Numbered from the stretch's first letter, positions 25,809 through 38,020 are shown. The stretch: DNA of 64,000 nt from Bemisia tabaci (GCF_918797505.1 NC_092793.1:72535660-72599659), one strand, 5' to 3'. Made by a program: numbers and translations. Notes: generated from the sequence alone by a model not told the origin.

Positions 25809-26214
25809 TATACCTTAGCCTTATCATTTTTGTGCCGCCTCAGCTCCATCTATTTATATAGGGCGCACCATATAGGAGCAGCCTCTCCAGACGCCCTTTT
25901 TCTTCTGAGCGTCTGATGAAATATACACGCACAAAACCGAAATGCTGTAAGTTCTGTTAACCGCCGGATGTGAGTAAAACAACCAAGCGAGAAGCCCTCT
26001 GATACATGCTCTTACTCCAGGTGATAAAACTAACTAGAGGTAAGGCGACGCGCCGGGCTTGGCGATTTGGAGATACGACGCTGACTCCGCCTCTGCCAGG
26101 GAGACGGGGTCTAGCTCGTTTCGCTTTGCGGAGCTTGCAATGCGAAACGACCGGAAAAATTAAAATTTAATAAACACTTGTTAGATGAGCAGCGCGCTCG
26201 GTCGAAACGCACAA

Positions 26215-26231
26215 GGCGCGCGCGCGCGCGC
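26215..26231. repeat. (GC)n dinucleotide run
   Basis: About 17 bp of alternating C and G, just before A-family copy 3. Confidence 0.8.
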
Positions 26232-26268
26232 TCCTTGCCATGCTCTGTGCATGCATGTAACAGCAGCA

Positions 26269-26521
26269 CTGCTGTGCTAAGGAAAAACGCCGTATGAGCC
26301 TTCAGGCGTTGCCATGTTTCCTTCAATATAAGACGAATTTATTGGGAAAATTGTGAATAATTTTCTTCAAATTTTTCAGGCAATTTTGTACGCAATTTGA
26401 TCTAAAATATCTGAAAATTTCAAAGAAAAATGTGTATAACTGTCCTCAAAAATGTATGTTTTATTTGGGGAAAGTTGGCAACTCTCGAATGTTCATACGG
26501 CGTTTTTCCTTAGCACGGCAG
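26269..26521. mobile_element. A-family TA-type MITE, copy 3
   Basis: Intact ends CTGCTGTGCTAAGG and CCTTAGCACGGCAG. It lies 43 bp from copy 4. Confidence 0.88.
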
Positions 26522-26564
26522 AGCAGCAGGCCATCAAAATATGAGCAAGGTGGAGCGTTCCGCG

Positions 26565-26810
26565 TGCCGTACTAAGGAAGAACGCCGCATGAACCTCCAG
26601 GCGTTTCAAATTTCCTTTGATAAAACATGAATTTCCGGGTAAACTTGTAAATATTTTTCTTCCTTTTAGATTATTTTGCTCGCAATTCCACCGAAAAGCT
26701 CTGAAAATTTCAAGGAAAAATACTCATAATTTCTTTAAAAATGAATATTTTATCACAGGAAATTTGGCAACTCTCGAATGTTCATACGGCGTTCTTCCTT
26801 AGCACGGCAG
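26565..26810. mobile_element. A-family TA-type MITE, copy 4
   Basis: Ends TGCCGTACTAAGGAAG and CTTCCTTAGCACGGCAG. Same orientation as copy 3; interior diverged, so it is not a simple recent duplicate of copy 3. Confidence 0.88.
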
Positions 26811-28458
26811 TCTAGTTCCGCGATCCTTACTTAGCTCATCCTCTTCTGATATAACGTAGCGACCCCAAACTTTTTACTCTTTTGCTTCCCCATGTGATTA
26901 GAAGAGTTATTGTCATCCTAGAAAAAAAAAATTAAAAGGATATCGACAAGGTATCGATAAGGGCCGTTTTTGGCCCACCCCAGATGAATTTCTTCAACTC
27001 TAGAATTGTTTGCTCATTGAAGGTCTTTTTACGGATTTAGATAAAGATCAGATAAGATTTAGGCGGAAAATGCGGTGTTTACGGATTCACGGTTGAATGG
27101 CGAAAAATCCGTATTTTTCTCCAAAAGCGGACCTCAGACCCATGTTTAGGCCGATGATAGACCCGAAAAAGGTAATGACCAAATCATGATGCATTTTGTA
27201 AAATATAGACCATCAATGAGCAAAAAATTGTAGAGTTGAGGAAAAAGCCGTAGCGGCCGGAAGAACGTCGCATGAACCTCCGGCTGTTGCCGAATTTCCT
27301 TTGCTCGATTAAGAGACTTGCCAAAACCGATATAGTGCCCGCTTTGATTCAAGTAACACCCCCCTCCCCCGGGTAACCGGAGAATTCAAATTTCCTGTAA
27401 CCAGTGTGAACTAAAAACGTTATAATTTTAGTCGGGAGTTGATTCCAGTAATTTTCGTTGCGCAACTAGTTTTCTACGTTATATTTTGGCAAGGTGGCGT
27501 GCATCAGAATGATTAAATTCGCACTTTGTCTAGAGGTCCATTTCAAGTCAGTACAGGTATAAGTTAATAAGACGCTGCTTGCAGCCAAGTTCAACTTGAC
27601 GGGAGCGTATGCGTGAATTAAAGCATGAACTTGAAAACATCCCGGGCCGTCGCGGGTTTTTGAAAATTTGGCTGCTTTCACTGAATGAGCGGCGTTATTT
27701 TAATCATATTTCTCTCGCGTATTTATTTTTGCCCCGCGAACCCTCGCAGCGACTATTTATATATTTCTCGCGACCTTTGATTTTTACCTAAATTCCCGAG
27801 TTACTTACAGTGTGTTTTCTTGCGAGTCGAATAATAAGATGAAGATCGGACAGCGTTGCCTGATAGAAAAGAAACTCGTTTAATAAGTAAAATGAGGCGT
27901 ATAGGGTCAAAATGAACGAGCCTTATCTTTTCAACTTTCGTAAATTCTCAAATAACACGTCATTTTGGTATATGTTGATGGATTTTATTTGAATGGAGTC
28001 AAAAACTTTGCAAAGACCAACAAACTAAATATTGAAAGGCTGGAGCACCGATCATTTTTATAAGGTTTTTTTCATAATTAAGAATAAAATTGAAGATTTC
28101 CTTTGACGATCTTAATTCTTTGATTTTACTTGTTTTGGCTCAACTGAGATTAGTTACCGAGTTCTTTTCATCTTGAAAAATTGATTTGATCACACATCAA
28201 TGAAATTGAACAAAATTTTAAATAAATTTATAATTAAACAAGTTGAACTTTTCTGAAGAAAATTTAATATCACTTAGAAAAGAATGAAAAGTTGATTTAA
28301 ATAATTATTGGTGTATCGTAAAATTTCAACTTTTCAAAATTTTCTTGAAAGCGTCACTTGTCAGTGAAATAAATTAAATAATAAACTTAGTTTGGAATAG
28401 ACCCAACATCGAGCAAATCTGCTATTTTCTTCGTGAATTAGTAATAACTAGCCGTTCT
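26811..28458. other. No gene; AT-rich
   Basis: 27,880-28,450 is notably AT-rich. Apart from the MITE fragment at 27256, nothing is recognised. Confidence 0.55.
27256..27306. mobile_element. A-family MITE fragment (left end)
   Basis: A short piece matching the left subterminal part (GGAAGAACGTCGCATGAACC, then TTGCCGAATTTCCTTTG). No right end follows. Confidence 0.55.
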
Positions 28459-28550
28459 GGGCGCGCGCCCGTCACGCCTAGCCGGGGGCTACGCCCCCTG
28501 GACCCCCGGTCACTCGCTACGCGAGTGACATTCGGCTCGCTTGGCGAGCC
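28459..28550. repeat. Cluster of four GC-rich hairpins
   Basis: Within 92 bp: GGGCGCGCGCCC (28459-28470), GGGGGCTACGCCCCC (about 28484-28498), GTCACTCGC-TAC-GCGAGTGAC (28509-28529) and GGCTCGC-TTG-GCGAGCC (28534-28550). The stems are perfect and lie in a markedly AT-rich neighbourhood. Confidence 0.85.
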
Positions 28551-28879
28551 GATTTTGTAGTAGTTGCAAATTTTTAATCACTATATTTTGAAGATTTCAT
28601 AGAAAACATTATGAAATTCTCACTCCACAATTAACTTGTAGAATAATAATGGCAGGGCAAGAAATAGACTATATCTTAAAATGGACGGTTAATCCCCACT
28701 TAGTAAAAACAGCCAACACCACGTGAAGGTGAGGAACCATCGTTAGCCACTTTTTTTTTCTTTTTTTTTTTTCTTTTCTTTACTTTTCTGAAAAAAATTT
28801 ACTGAAATTTTAGTTGCGTCCCCTAAAAGGAAACACGGAGAAAAAAATTTGTGCATGGAACCCGAAGCTGAGATCATAT

Positions 28880-29010
28880 GGATCTCTGAAGTTTTCGGAT
28901 CACGCATCCGAAAAGTTAAGGTCCATCTGCCGAAGTTCGGGTCAGACAATTGAAGTAGTTCGGTATATACCGAAGGTTTCAGGTCACACATCTGAAGTAC
29001 TCGGTGCATA
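28880..29010. repeat. Irregular short repeats (TCTGAAG..TCGG..TCA)
   Basis: Variants of CTGAAGTTTTCGGATCACGC recur four times at irregular spacing. Confidence 0.45.
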
Positions 29011-29467
29011 TATCGCATAACCAAAATTGTGCAAAAAATCCCACAAAATTTTGACAAACGATAAACCGAACATAATAAATCAAAATAATCAAAACATCCA
29101 AAATGGCTGACGTTAAGGGGCCGCTGGAGAGCCAATCAGAGCCTCTGATTCAGAGGCCAGTTGTTTAGTTCTGTCCATACCTGTGTAAATCTACCTTGCT
29201 AACTGACCGCTGGCCGCTAGGTACCTGGGTGGGCGAGCGACAATACGTAAGCGGTGGCATATGGTTCGATTGACAGAGGAGTGGGGAACGGTCAGACGTA
29301 GGGGAAAGGTTCAGGCTGAACCGTTCAGCACAGCGCAGTGTCAGTCGCCGGGTGGGGAAGAGAGTCCGGGAGGGGACACTTCCCCTCGAGTGAAATAGAA
29401 AAAGGCAGAATCCTTCGAAGTTTATATTAATGATAATTTTCACCTACATTCGTTACCAGATTGATGA

Positions 29468-30456
29468 CCCTGGTAAAAACCGGTGATAGGAGCTGCGTTT
29501 CAAAATACCGTAGGAGTTCTTATAGCCGACTAAAGAAGGCTATTGAAAATCATATAGCTGGCTGTAGAAAGTGGAGCGAATCATATAGCCGGGCTATACG
29601 AAGCTATATAAAAGTATACAGTTGGGCTATAGTTCTTATCGCCGGGCTTTACCCTTTATCGCCACTGGCCATAAAAGGCTATAAGAAATTGTGTAGAAAT
29701 TCGTGTGCTTTGGAAATCATTAAGTTTGATACGGAACTACCTTAATATTTACAAAACACACATTATATATTTCTTTAAAACATATTTTTTTTTTTTCATC
29801 AATTAAAATGAGAATAGTCCATACAGAGTCTGAAAACATTTCAAAATCATGAGTTGAAAAACGCTGACTCCGCGAGATTAAATATTAGAGCTTAACTCAA
29901 AGCGGAGCCGCGACGCACTGGCGCCTACAAACCTAACAGGGATACTTCACGCATTGCGCAATGCGTGAGGTATCCCTGTTAGGTTTGTAGGCGCCAATGC
30001 GCGCATCACGCAATGCGTGAAGTATCCCTGTTAGGTTTGTAGGCGCCAATGCGCGTTTCGAGCTCTCTGCCCGCCCGCCGCGCCGCAGCGTGCCACGGCG
30101 CCTGAAGCAACTATTTCACACCAGAGTCATTGCACAGTACCACAGGGAACTGAAGGCGCTCCAACATATTAAGAACGACAGTCATCCTTCAAAAGTACGG
30201 AGCTTTCCTCGCAAAATAAATCAAGATACGACGGCACAAAAAGAGAGCGGTAGTCCAAAAACTAACTAAATCCTAGTATCCGTATTTAGTATCGTTTAGC
30301 ATAAACTTTATCGTCTGGCTGTTGCTTAATCGCCATCGGCTATAAAAAGCTATAAGAAACTGTACAGCCGGCTACAGAAGCTATTGGAAATCTTACAGCC
30401 GGCTTTAGGTCTATAGTATTTTGGAACACACATTCTACTGCCAATTTTTACCAGGG
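29468..30456. mobile_element. About 990-bp non-autonomous element with GGCTATA subterminal repeats
   Basis: CCCTGGTAAAAACCGGTGAT pairs with the complement of ACTGCCAATTTTTACCAGGG, and CAAAATACC with its mate inward. Both subterminal zones are full of GGCTATA/AGCCGGCT motifs. The interior is shared with 35664-36156. No clear target duplication and no transposase. Confidence 0.75.
29920..30055. repeat. GGCGCCTACAAACC palindrome plus extra copy
   Basis: GGCGCCTACAAACCTAACAG...CTGTTAGGTTTGTAGGCGCC is a 76-bp palindrome (29920-29995) with its centre at GCGCAATGCG. A third arm copy follows at about 30008-30046. Confidence 0.85.
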
Positions 30457-30947
30457 GAATCAGCTTAAAATTCAATTGCTCTGTTGTCCGGAAAAATGAT
30501 CCGTATGAAGCCATAAAGCTCGCTTACGAACAAATATCTTGCGTCTTCTGGCAACGTGTAAATGCCGAAGCTGTCTCGTATACTTACCCTACGACACTCA
30601 GTCGAAAGTTCTGCAACTCCTCCACAGGGTGTTTTGGGAAGTAGGTCAGGTTCAATCCGTGGCTTTGCTGAGCATTTCGCACAGAACAAAACAACATTAA
30701 TAGAGAGTGTCTTTAGAATGAGCGCGCTCATTTTAACCTCGTGTTAATATAATTGTTAACAGCTTAGAAGAAATGTTTCTTGAGTCAAGAAATAAAGATG
30801 TTTGTATCAAGAAAAAAGTCGCTTGATAATTTTTTATTCGAGAGGAAAATTCTTGACAGCAAATTCAAGTCATTTTTCTTGCCAGTGTACAAAGCAACGT
30901 CATGCCCTGCATCGGCATAAAATTAACTGAACAGCTCAAATTTATTC

Positions 30948-31180
30948 TTCAGGACACCCAAAAAAAGTTTCTTGATCCAGAGTAAGGACTCTTAGAAAAT
31001 TTGACAGGAAAAAATACTCTTGGTCAATCACATTTTTGCTTGAATCGATAGGACATCCGTTGAAATTACCAGGCTTGGCCCTCGATTCCAGCAAGAATCC
31101 AAATGAACCAAGAGTACTTTTTCTTGTCAAATTGTTTAAGACTCAGGACTCTGGATCCGAGGGACTTTTTTTCTGGTGGA
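30948..31180. mobile_element. D-family MITE, copy 3 (diverged)
   Basis: Shares AAGAAAAAGTACTCTTGGT-type internal boxes and inverted TTGATCCAGAGTAAGGACTC against GACTCAGGACTCTGGATCC. The terminal CACTGG is lost. Confidence 0.65.
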
Positions 31181-31862
31181 CTTAGGAGAGTGTATTTTGT
31201 CAAATTCTTAAAATCAGATTTTTAGATTCCATAAAAAACCGTTCTCCTGAAAAGTTTTCCGTTTTTGACCAAAGGTGAAAAGCCTCAGCCTTATTCGTCC
31301 TTAATCAGCGTCAACTGGAAGACCGAATATGGCGTGTATACTGTGATTAAGAATGCCTTTTTAAAAACATGATTACAAGTACAATTTTAACGAGCCCCCA
31401 CTATCATACAACAAAATAACTTAAAGAAAATGCCCTTGTAAGGAATTATAATGCTTTATTGAAACCTCAAGAAATACAAAATTCCAAAGAAAAAATATCG
31501 CGGACTCTGAAATTTTTCAGGTAGGTAGGATGTCTGTAAAAATCATAGAATATTTTATTAGGTACACGCTTTATTTCTTTGCAGCGTCATATTATTGTAA
31601 CCTCTCGCAAAAATCAATTTCTAAAGTTATACTGAATGGTATACACTGGAGGATCGTAAAAATTACTATTACCAGCGGTGCAGCAAAAAAACCAAACATG
31701 GGATGAAAAATTCCATAATTTCGACAAAGTTACCTACCATAAAAATTTCAGAGTTCGCAACTATCTTTACGCTTGTATGTCACTTTTTTCCGTCGGCAAT
31801 TCATGGTTATCTCCCATGAGGATCTATTTCTAAAGTTATCCTGTTGAATCTTAATTCGACGA

Positions 31863-31981
31863 ATTTTTGCCAAATGGAGCTATGTGCATTATGACGTGAG
31901 CCCTGAGCCTTGTAATACATGTATTCTTATGGGTCTCAGGGCTCATGTCTTAATGCACATAGTACCGTTTGGCAGAAATAC
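31863..31981. mobile_element. 119-bp foldback element
   Basis: TGCCAAATGGAGCTATGTGC pairs with GCACATAGTACCGTTTGGCA; GAGCCCTGAG pairs with CTCAGGGCTC inside. Confidence 0.78.
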
Positions 31982-32081
31982 GTAGACATGAAGCTCATAA
32001 AAAGACCTTAGTTACAATGCAAATCATACTAAGCGCGAAACCTCCCTGAGGAAAGGAGCTATCTTAAGGGCGACTGTGAAT

Positions 32082-32235
32082 CAATGGCGTGAATGATCGA
32101 CTATCGATATTTTTCCGTTTGAAGCTATGGCAAAGCATCGATTATTAAGATGTTCGTTGCGAGCTCCCCGTTTATCGATCCTTTGCCATAGGTTTAAATG
32201 ACAGATCAATCGATACATCGCAAAGCACGCCGCTG
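32082..32235. mobile_element. Palindromic hAT-type MITE, copy 5 (shortened)
   Basis: About 154 bp, with the left arm shortened. Flanks CTGTGAAT and CTGTGAAC match at 7 of 8. Confidence 0.83.
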
Positions 32236-32253
32236 CTGTGAACACGACCCTAA

Positions 32254-32521
32254 AGTGGATTACATTTATGCAAAAAGGAACCAGAAGTATTGCAATGATG
32301 CCATAAGATTGTGCAACTTCATCCTTTGCAATTAAAATACTGATATTATGAAAAAAAATGAGATTTACATGGTAATTTTCATCTTAAATTTACAGTTTTT
32401 AGCGAGTATAGTAGAAACTGTTAATGGATAATCAGGTTTTTCTTCCAAGACAAAAGAAGTTCCTCAATCTTAGCAACATTGCAATGATCCTGGTTCCTTT
32501 TTTGCAAAATGCAATCCAAGT
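32254..32521. mobile_element. 268-bp MITE with GGATTACATTT ends
   Basis: GGATTACATTTATGCAAAAA with GGAACCAG pairs with CTGGTTCC and TTTTTTGCAAAATGCAATCC; arms are about 50 bp. Confidence 0.78.
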
Positions 32522-32980
32522 CTCTTTTCCCCTGGATGGGCACAATCAAAACTTCTTGCTGTAAGCCTTGAAAGTTGGTAATGTGAATGAGGAATTTTTT
32601 GGCGTTTTATATTAGCAACGTGCGGCGTTGCGTATTCGAGAATGGGCCATTTGCCAAGAAAACTCCCGATGATGTTGGTTCTCAAATTCAATGGGCCTGC
32701 CGCCTCCCCGTCCTCACTCCTGTGATGTAATTGCGGAGTGTTGACCTACGGTTTACATTGTAGCGTCCCGGCGCGGCGCGGTCCGTTCGACGCTTGTTAA
32801 ACGCGCGAGCGAGCTCCTAAAATTCGCACAATCGGAAATGCCAATAGCTTCCTCCGGCAGAAGCTTCGTCCGACGTCTGTGAAGTTGTAATTTGTCGATT
32901 GATGGCATCTTTGTTGAGACCTTCATGTTACACTGGTGATTCATCGACGCGTTGTCAAAAAAAAAAATTCTTTAACCATG

Positions 32981-33217
32981 CACTGGAAAAAAAAAAAAAA
33001 AACGCATTGGATCTAGAGTCTAGACTCTTGAAAACATTGACAAGAAAAAGTACTCTTGATTCAATCGGATTTTTGCTTGAATCAAAACGAAATCCGCTTA
33101 AATTAAGAGGCTTGGTTCTTGATTTAAGCTAGATTCTGATTGAATCAAGAGTACTTTTTCTTGTCGATGTTTTTAAGAGTCTGGACTGTAGATCCAATGT
33201 GTGTTTTTTTTCATGTG
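32981..33217. mobile_element. D-family MITE, copy 2
   Basis: Same ends and subterminal boxes as the 5638 copy. The left A-run is expanded to about 17 bases. Confidence 0.85.
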
Positions 33218-33472
33218 TGCGTCGTACTGATATCCTGTATGACATTAAATAAAAAAAGGCCCTTTTCATTTTGTCGAACTTAAAAATTGATCGAATTTTC
33301 CTCCTCATCCGAACGATCTCTGAGAGTCTTTTGGGGAATTTTCCACAATGGAGCTCTTGCACGTCACAGGGATTTGTGATTTAAATACATTTTTGACATT
33401 TTGTAGGAAATGCAGTGATACCACTGCTTTTTTCAGAGACGAACTCCTAGCCGCCGAGAACCTCCTAAAGCT

Positions 33473-33712
33473 GAGGCTGTAATGGAAGGAATCTCTCAAA
33501 ACACAGCGAGAGTCCACCTCTAAATCCAGTCAAACTCTCCATGAAGGGATAAGGACGAAATACATTAGCAGGGTTGCTACTTTGTGTGGGGTTTCCAAGG
33601 CTGGAACCACGGCAACTTCGCTAATTTTTAGCTTCCTATCCAATCTGTGCATCATGGAGCGTGTGACAGGATGTAGAAGTGGAATCTCTTTATAACGTAG
33701 GCACACAATTAT
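33473..33712. mobile_element. L-family MITE, copy 2
   Basis: Starts GAGGCTGTAATGGAAGGAAT and shares CCAGTCAAACTCTCCATG. The right end is eroded. Confidence 0.68.
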
Positions 33713-35663
33713 AGAGGTATTTTTGAGCCTAGGAGTTTTTGGTCAGAGAAAATCATTGTTTCCATCGTGTTCGTTGCAAACTTACGTTTTTGAGAAGCCC
33801 TTAAACTTATCTTGCACAAGGGTTCCATTTCACGAAGAACGGAGGACTCTCCGAGTAACATTTTTCGCTCTGACGCTATTGGATTTATTTTCTGATGTCT
33901 TCATTTTTTTCTTTGATTGCTCCCTTCGGGAACACGATTGTAAGTATTAAGGTGGACGTTGAGTCGTTGAGTCGGCGCGATAGGACTCGTGACGTCACTG
34001 TGACGAGAGCAAGCGGCCAGGATGGACGCGGACGGCACCTCACCTGGGATCACGATTATGAGTCACTGGCTCATCTGCGATAGCCAGCATCCCAGCCCAC
34101 CCCTGCCAAACTTGCGTAGAATTCCACCATTTTCTCACCGCAAAATTGCTTAATTTTAGCTGTGCATGGCGGCGCTGTCACGTGACCTCAACTAGGTCAT
34201 GGTTCCGACGCGAATGCTGGGTTTCCTCAATCATGCCATATGTAGACAAGCGCCGCTTTCCTTTTAAGTACACCGGTGCGGTCTGGCCGTCCGCCTCCCG
34301 ACGCACAGTCCAGCGACTCAGTTGGAGAGGTCGCTTACAATGCGGAAACTTTGAAAACTACCTATTTTTTTAGTATAAAACGAAGACATTTCAAAGTGGT
34401 TTCATTGGTTTTCTTGGAAAATTTCTTGTACGAAACATCCCATTGAAATGTATATCCTGATGAAACAAGCATCAAATCTTGCAGTTTAGGTGAAAATTTC
34501 TTGTCCAACTTCTCTCGTAAGTTCGTTCCATTGAGCGCCGCAGCGTATCGATTTTTTATTCGATTTTTTTGGTCACCACGAAATCGATAGTTTGTAATGC
34601 TAGCTAATGGTGGAATGTCATTTGAAGATCGATTCTAATCGCTGGGTTTGCAATCGTTCGTTGCCTCAATTCAATCGTTGTTTCCAGTCGATCGTCTGGC
34701 TGTCTCTCGGTGCCCAATTCAGTTGGCAGTTGTCGGCAAAATTTTTTGCCAGCGGTTGCATTGTTAATATTTCTAAAGATCAAGCCAAAGTAATGACCCA
34801 CTTGACAATAGATTGATGATTTATCGGCGCTTTGCACTGCATGCTGATCGCGTTTATGGGCTATCTTGAAGAGTATTAATGTTACTGGGTCCGTCTCTCC
34901 TTCGTCTTGCGAGGGTAAATTCTACAACCATTTTCTGGTTTTTTTATTATATTTACATCAATGCTTTCTTGAGTCATCGCAAAAATGATCCACTGTATAA
35001 AGCTTAAATTCACGGGAGAAAAAAAGTTGAGGGTTATCCCCTAAAATTGTGGTACTATATACCCCAATTTGTTGGATGATATGGACATCTTCAATTAATT
35101 GTGGTAAAGTACTGCAACATCTGGGATAGTAATCTAATTTATTGGGGTACGACCACAATTAATCGAAAATGCCCTTATCATCCAACGATTTCAGGACATT
35201 CTGTCAACAATTTTTTGTCCATGCACTTGCTTTGTCCAATGGTTTACGTCCACGTGTAAAATAAGCAACAAAGACTTGGTCCGAGCGTTATATTTTAGTC
35301 CGTGTGTAAAATCATATCGACAATACCGAAATGAGAAAATTAAGAGAGAAGCAGGTGTTGTTATGGTAACTCATTCTTTAAATGGAAGAATATTACTTCA
35401 ATTTAAAAACATTTATATTTTTTCAAGTGATGTCATCGATATTTATTTATCTTAATGAGCCGTAGTTGTGTTGAAAAAAAATTTACAAAAATGATTAAAA
35501 GAGGGGAAGAAACCATGAAGCACGCAATATCCCGTTTTAACCCATTTGCACATCGATCATTTAGAGTTGAATACGTCAAATTTTGAGCGTTTGGTTGTGC
35601 GTACAACACTCTGCAGTACAATGCGAGCACGAAATTTAAAAGAAAAAATTAAAGTGCTTTAAT
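33713..35663. other. No gene recognised; GC-richer patch at 33,960-34,340
   Basis: The GC-richer patch has open frames of 62-75 codons without known motifs. It could be an unrecognised exon or promoter-type sequence. Confidence 0.45.
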
Positions 35664-36156
35664 TGGAATTCATTAAATTTGACACAGAACCACCTTTATA
35701 TTTACAAAACAGACATTATATTTCCCTTTAAAACATATTGTTTTCATCAATTTAGATGAGAATAATCCATGCAGAGTGTGCAAACATTTCAAAATCATGA
35801 ATTGAAAAACGCTGATTCCGCGAGTTTAAATATTAGAGCCTAGTACAGAGCGGAGCAGCGCGGTGCGCGCCGTGCTGTCTGCGCGGAACGCGCATTGGCG
35901 CCTTCAAACCTAAGTGGATACTTCAATCATTGCGCAATGCGTGAAGTATCCGCTTAGGTTTGTAGGCGCCATTGCTCGTCCCGCGTTGGCAGCATTCGCG
36001 CCTCAAGCAACTATTTCACAATAGAGGTGTTGCACAGTATCACATGAAATTGGAGGTGCCCCAACACATTAAGAATGATAGGCATATTTTAAGAGTACGG
36101 TGCTATCCTCGCAAAATAAACCAACGGCACAAAAAGAGAGCGGTATCCCAAAAACT
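35664..36156. repeat. Second copy of the 29.7-kb element interior
   Basis: Aligns over about 490 bp with 29708-30268, from CATTAAATTTGACACAGAAC to GGCACAAAAAGAGAGCGGTA. It carries its own palindrome at 35897-35970 but lacks the GGCTATA ends. Confidence 0.8.
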
Positions 36157-36298
36157 CACTTAGTCCTTATCTAATACATAATTATTTATGTATAGGTAAC
36201 AATTTAATCAGCCCAAAATATGTAAATTAAATGAGAGGAACACGGGGTACAGGCTGTAAATAAAAGTAATTTGGACGGGACCCGTCCAAACGTCCCCA

Positions 36299-36417
36299 AT
36301 CTGAAATATCTGAAAATTTCAAGGGAAGATAAATTTTTTTTTTTTCAAAAATGCATGTTTCATCCGGTGAAAGGCAACTCTCGAATGTTCATGCGGCGTT
36401 CCTCCTTAGTACGGTAG
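36299..36417. mobile_element. A-family MITE, right half only
   Basis: Only the right part is present, from AATCTGAAATATCTGAAAA to CTCCTTAGTACGGTAG. The left half is missing. Confidence 0.75.
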
Positions 36418-36789
36418 TATCCAGGTACTCCAGTCCAGCTCATTCCTATCATCGTATGTAATCTTTGCAACCATTAAAAGTGCAATAAACCCTAGAGATA
36501 GGAACAATCAGAAATGGATTCCGCATGTCTGAAAAAGGTTTCTAGGTACGTTTCCTCCTCTTCTAGAACCCCCGAGTCATTGGCGCAGGTCAACGAGCCT
36601 ACGATTTCGCTTCCAGTAGGACCGAACCTTCCATTCCGTTTTCTAATAGCCAGCTGTTAACTTACGGCTCGTGCCAAGGCTGTCAAATCATAAGCTATCA
36701 TTATTCTAATTCCAATCTTATCTGTGCACGCGTCGTCGTCGCTCAATCCTGAAGCGGCGCCGCTAACCTTAAACGACGCAACACCAATA

Positions 36790-37040
36790 CTGCCGTGCTA
36801 TGGAAGAACGTCATATGAGCATTCGAATGTTGCCAAATTTGCTCATAGGAAGTATTCATTTTTGAAGAAATATGCGACTATTTTTCTTGAAATTTTCAGT
36901 CTTCAGGTCAAATTACGAACAAAATTCTCTAAATCCTTGAAGGAAAAATACTTTCGGGATTATCCCGAAAATAAGTGTTTTGTCAAAGGAAATTTGGCAA
37001 CGTCTGAAGGCTCATACGGAGTTTCTCCTTAGCACGGCAG
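36790..37040. mobile_element. A-family TA-type MITE, copy 6
   Basis: 251 bp with CTGCCGTGCTATGGAAG and CTCCTTAGCACGGCAG ends and TA on both sides. Confidence 0.88.
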
Positions 37041-37044
37041 TATG

Positions 37045-37289
37045 GACCGCATATAGCAGAAAGGAACCTCACCACATCAGCTATTGCCAAATTTAATCGG
37101 GCAATTTCATTTTGTACAAAAGAACGTTTGTGCGGATTCCTTTCAAAATTTTCAGGAATTTGTTTCGCGCTGTGCAGAAAATTCTTTGTTTACACCAAAT
37201 TTCGCACAGCCGTTTTCTTGTAAAAATTGTAAGTGCCCAATAAAATTTGGCAATTTCTGATGTGGCTGGTTACTTTCTGCTTAACGCTG
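37045..37289. mobile_element. B-family MITE, copy 1
   Basis: About 245 bp with inverted ends built on CAGAAAGGAACC and GGTTACTTTCTG, then CATCAGCTATTGCCAAATTT against TGGCAATTTCTGATGTGG. It sits immediately after A-family copy 6. Confidence 0.8.
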
Positions 37290-37753
37290 TTCAATACAAA
37301 CTCTAATGTCTTCGTGTTTTCTGCCTGGTGCGACAGAAATAGGGTGTCAATCTGCATGAAATTTCCTTCCAGTGATAAGCTCCTATGCCCGATGCTTGGT
37401 ACCTGAAACGGCTGCAATCCGGTGATCTCAACGCTAGAGCCGCGGCCGCCTCATCCGTAAAATCCAGGCGCAGGCTCCGGAAAAACGCATCGCAATTACG
37501 GGTCGCGCTTGCGGATCTGGAGCACGGAGGTTTACGGACAAGGTTGTCTGGTCGAGGAGATTTCTCGCGTTTTTCGGCGGGAAATTCGAAATTTCGAGCC
37601 ATATTTCGCAACCCGGTCCGCGCCGGCCCTTTGAAATTGCTTTACACCGTTCGTGCTCCTGAGCATATGTCTGTCTGCCGTCTGCGTCTGACCGCCTTCG
37701 TTTTAATTCGATGATCCGCAGGACTAACCGCATCGTCTGATATGGTTAGCACA
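37290..37753. other. GC-rich patch upstream of CAP
   Basis: 37,385-37,740 is CpG-rich, with open frames on both strands (99-109 codons) and no recognised domain. It lies about 1 kb before the first CAP coding exon and could be the promoter and untranslated first exon. I see no decisive splice donor. Confidence 0.35.
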
Positions 37754-38006
37754 CTGCCGTGCTAAGGAAAAACGCTTTATGAGCCTTCAGATATTACCAA
37801 ATTCCCGCTGATGAAATACGAATTCTCCGGGAAACCGTTAAATATTTTTCTTACAATTTTGTGAAGAATCTTATTCGCAACTAGACCTAAAGTATTTGAA
37901 AATTTCAAGAGAAAATATTCATAACTCTAATCAAGAATGAATATTTTATTGGAAAAAACTTGGCAGCTCTCGAATGTTTATACGGCGTTTTTCCTTAGCA
38001 CGGTAG
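37754..38006. mobile_element. A-family TA-type MITE, copy 7
   Basis: Ends CTGCCGTGCTAAGG and CCTTAGCACGGTAG. It lies 14 bp from copy 8. Confidence 0.88.
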
Positions 38007-38020
38007 TATGGTTAGCTTGT

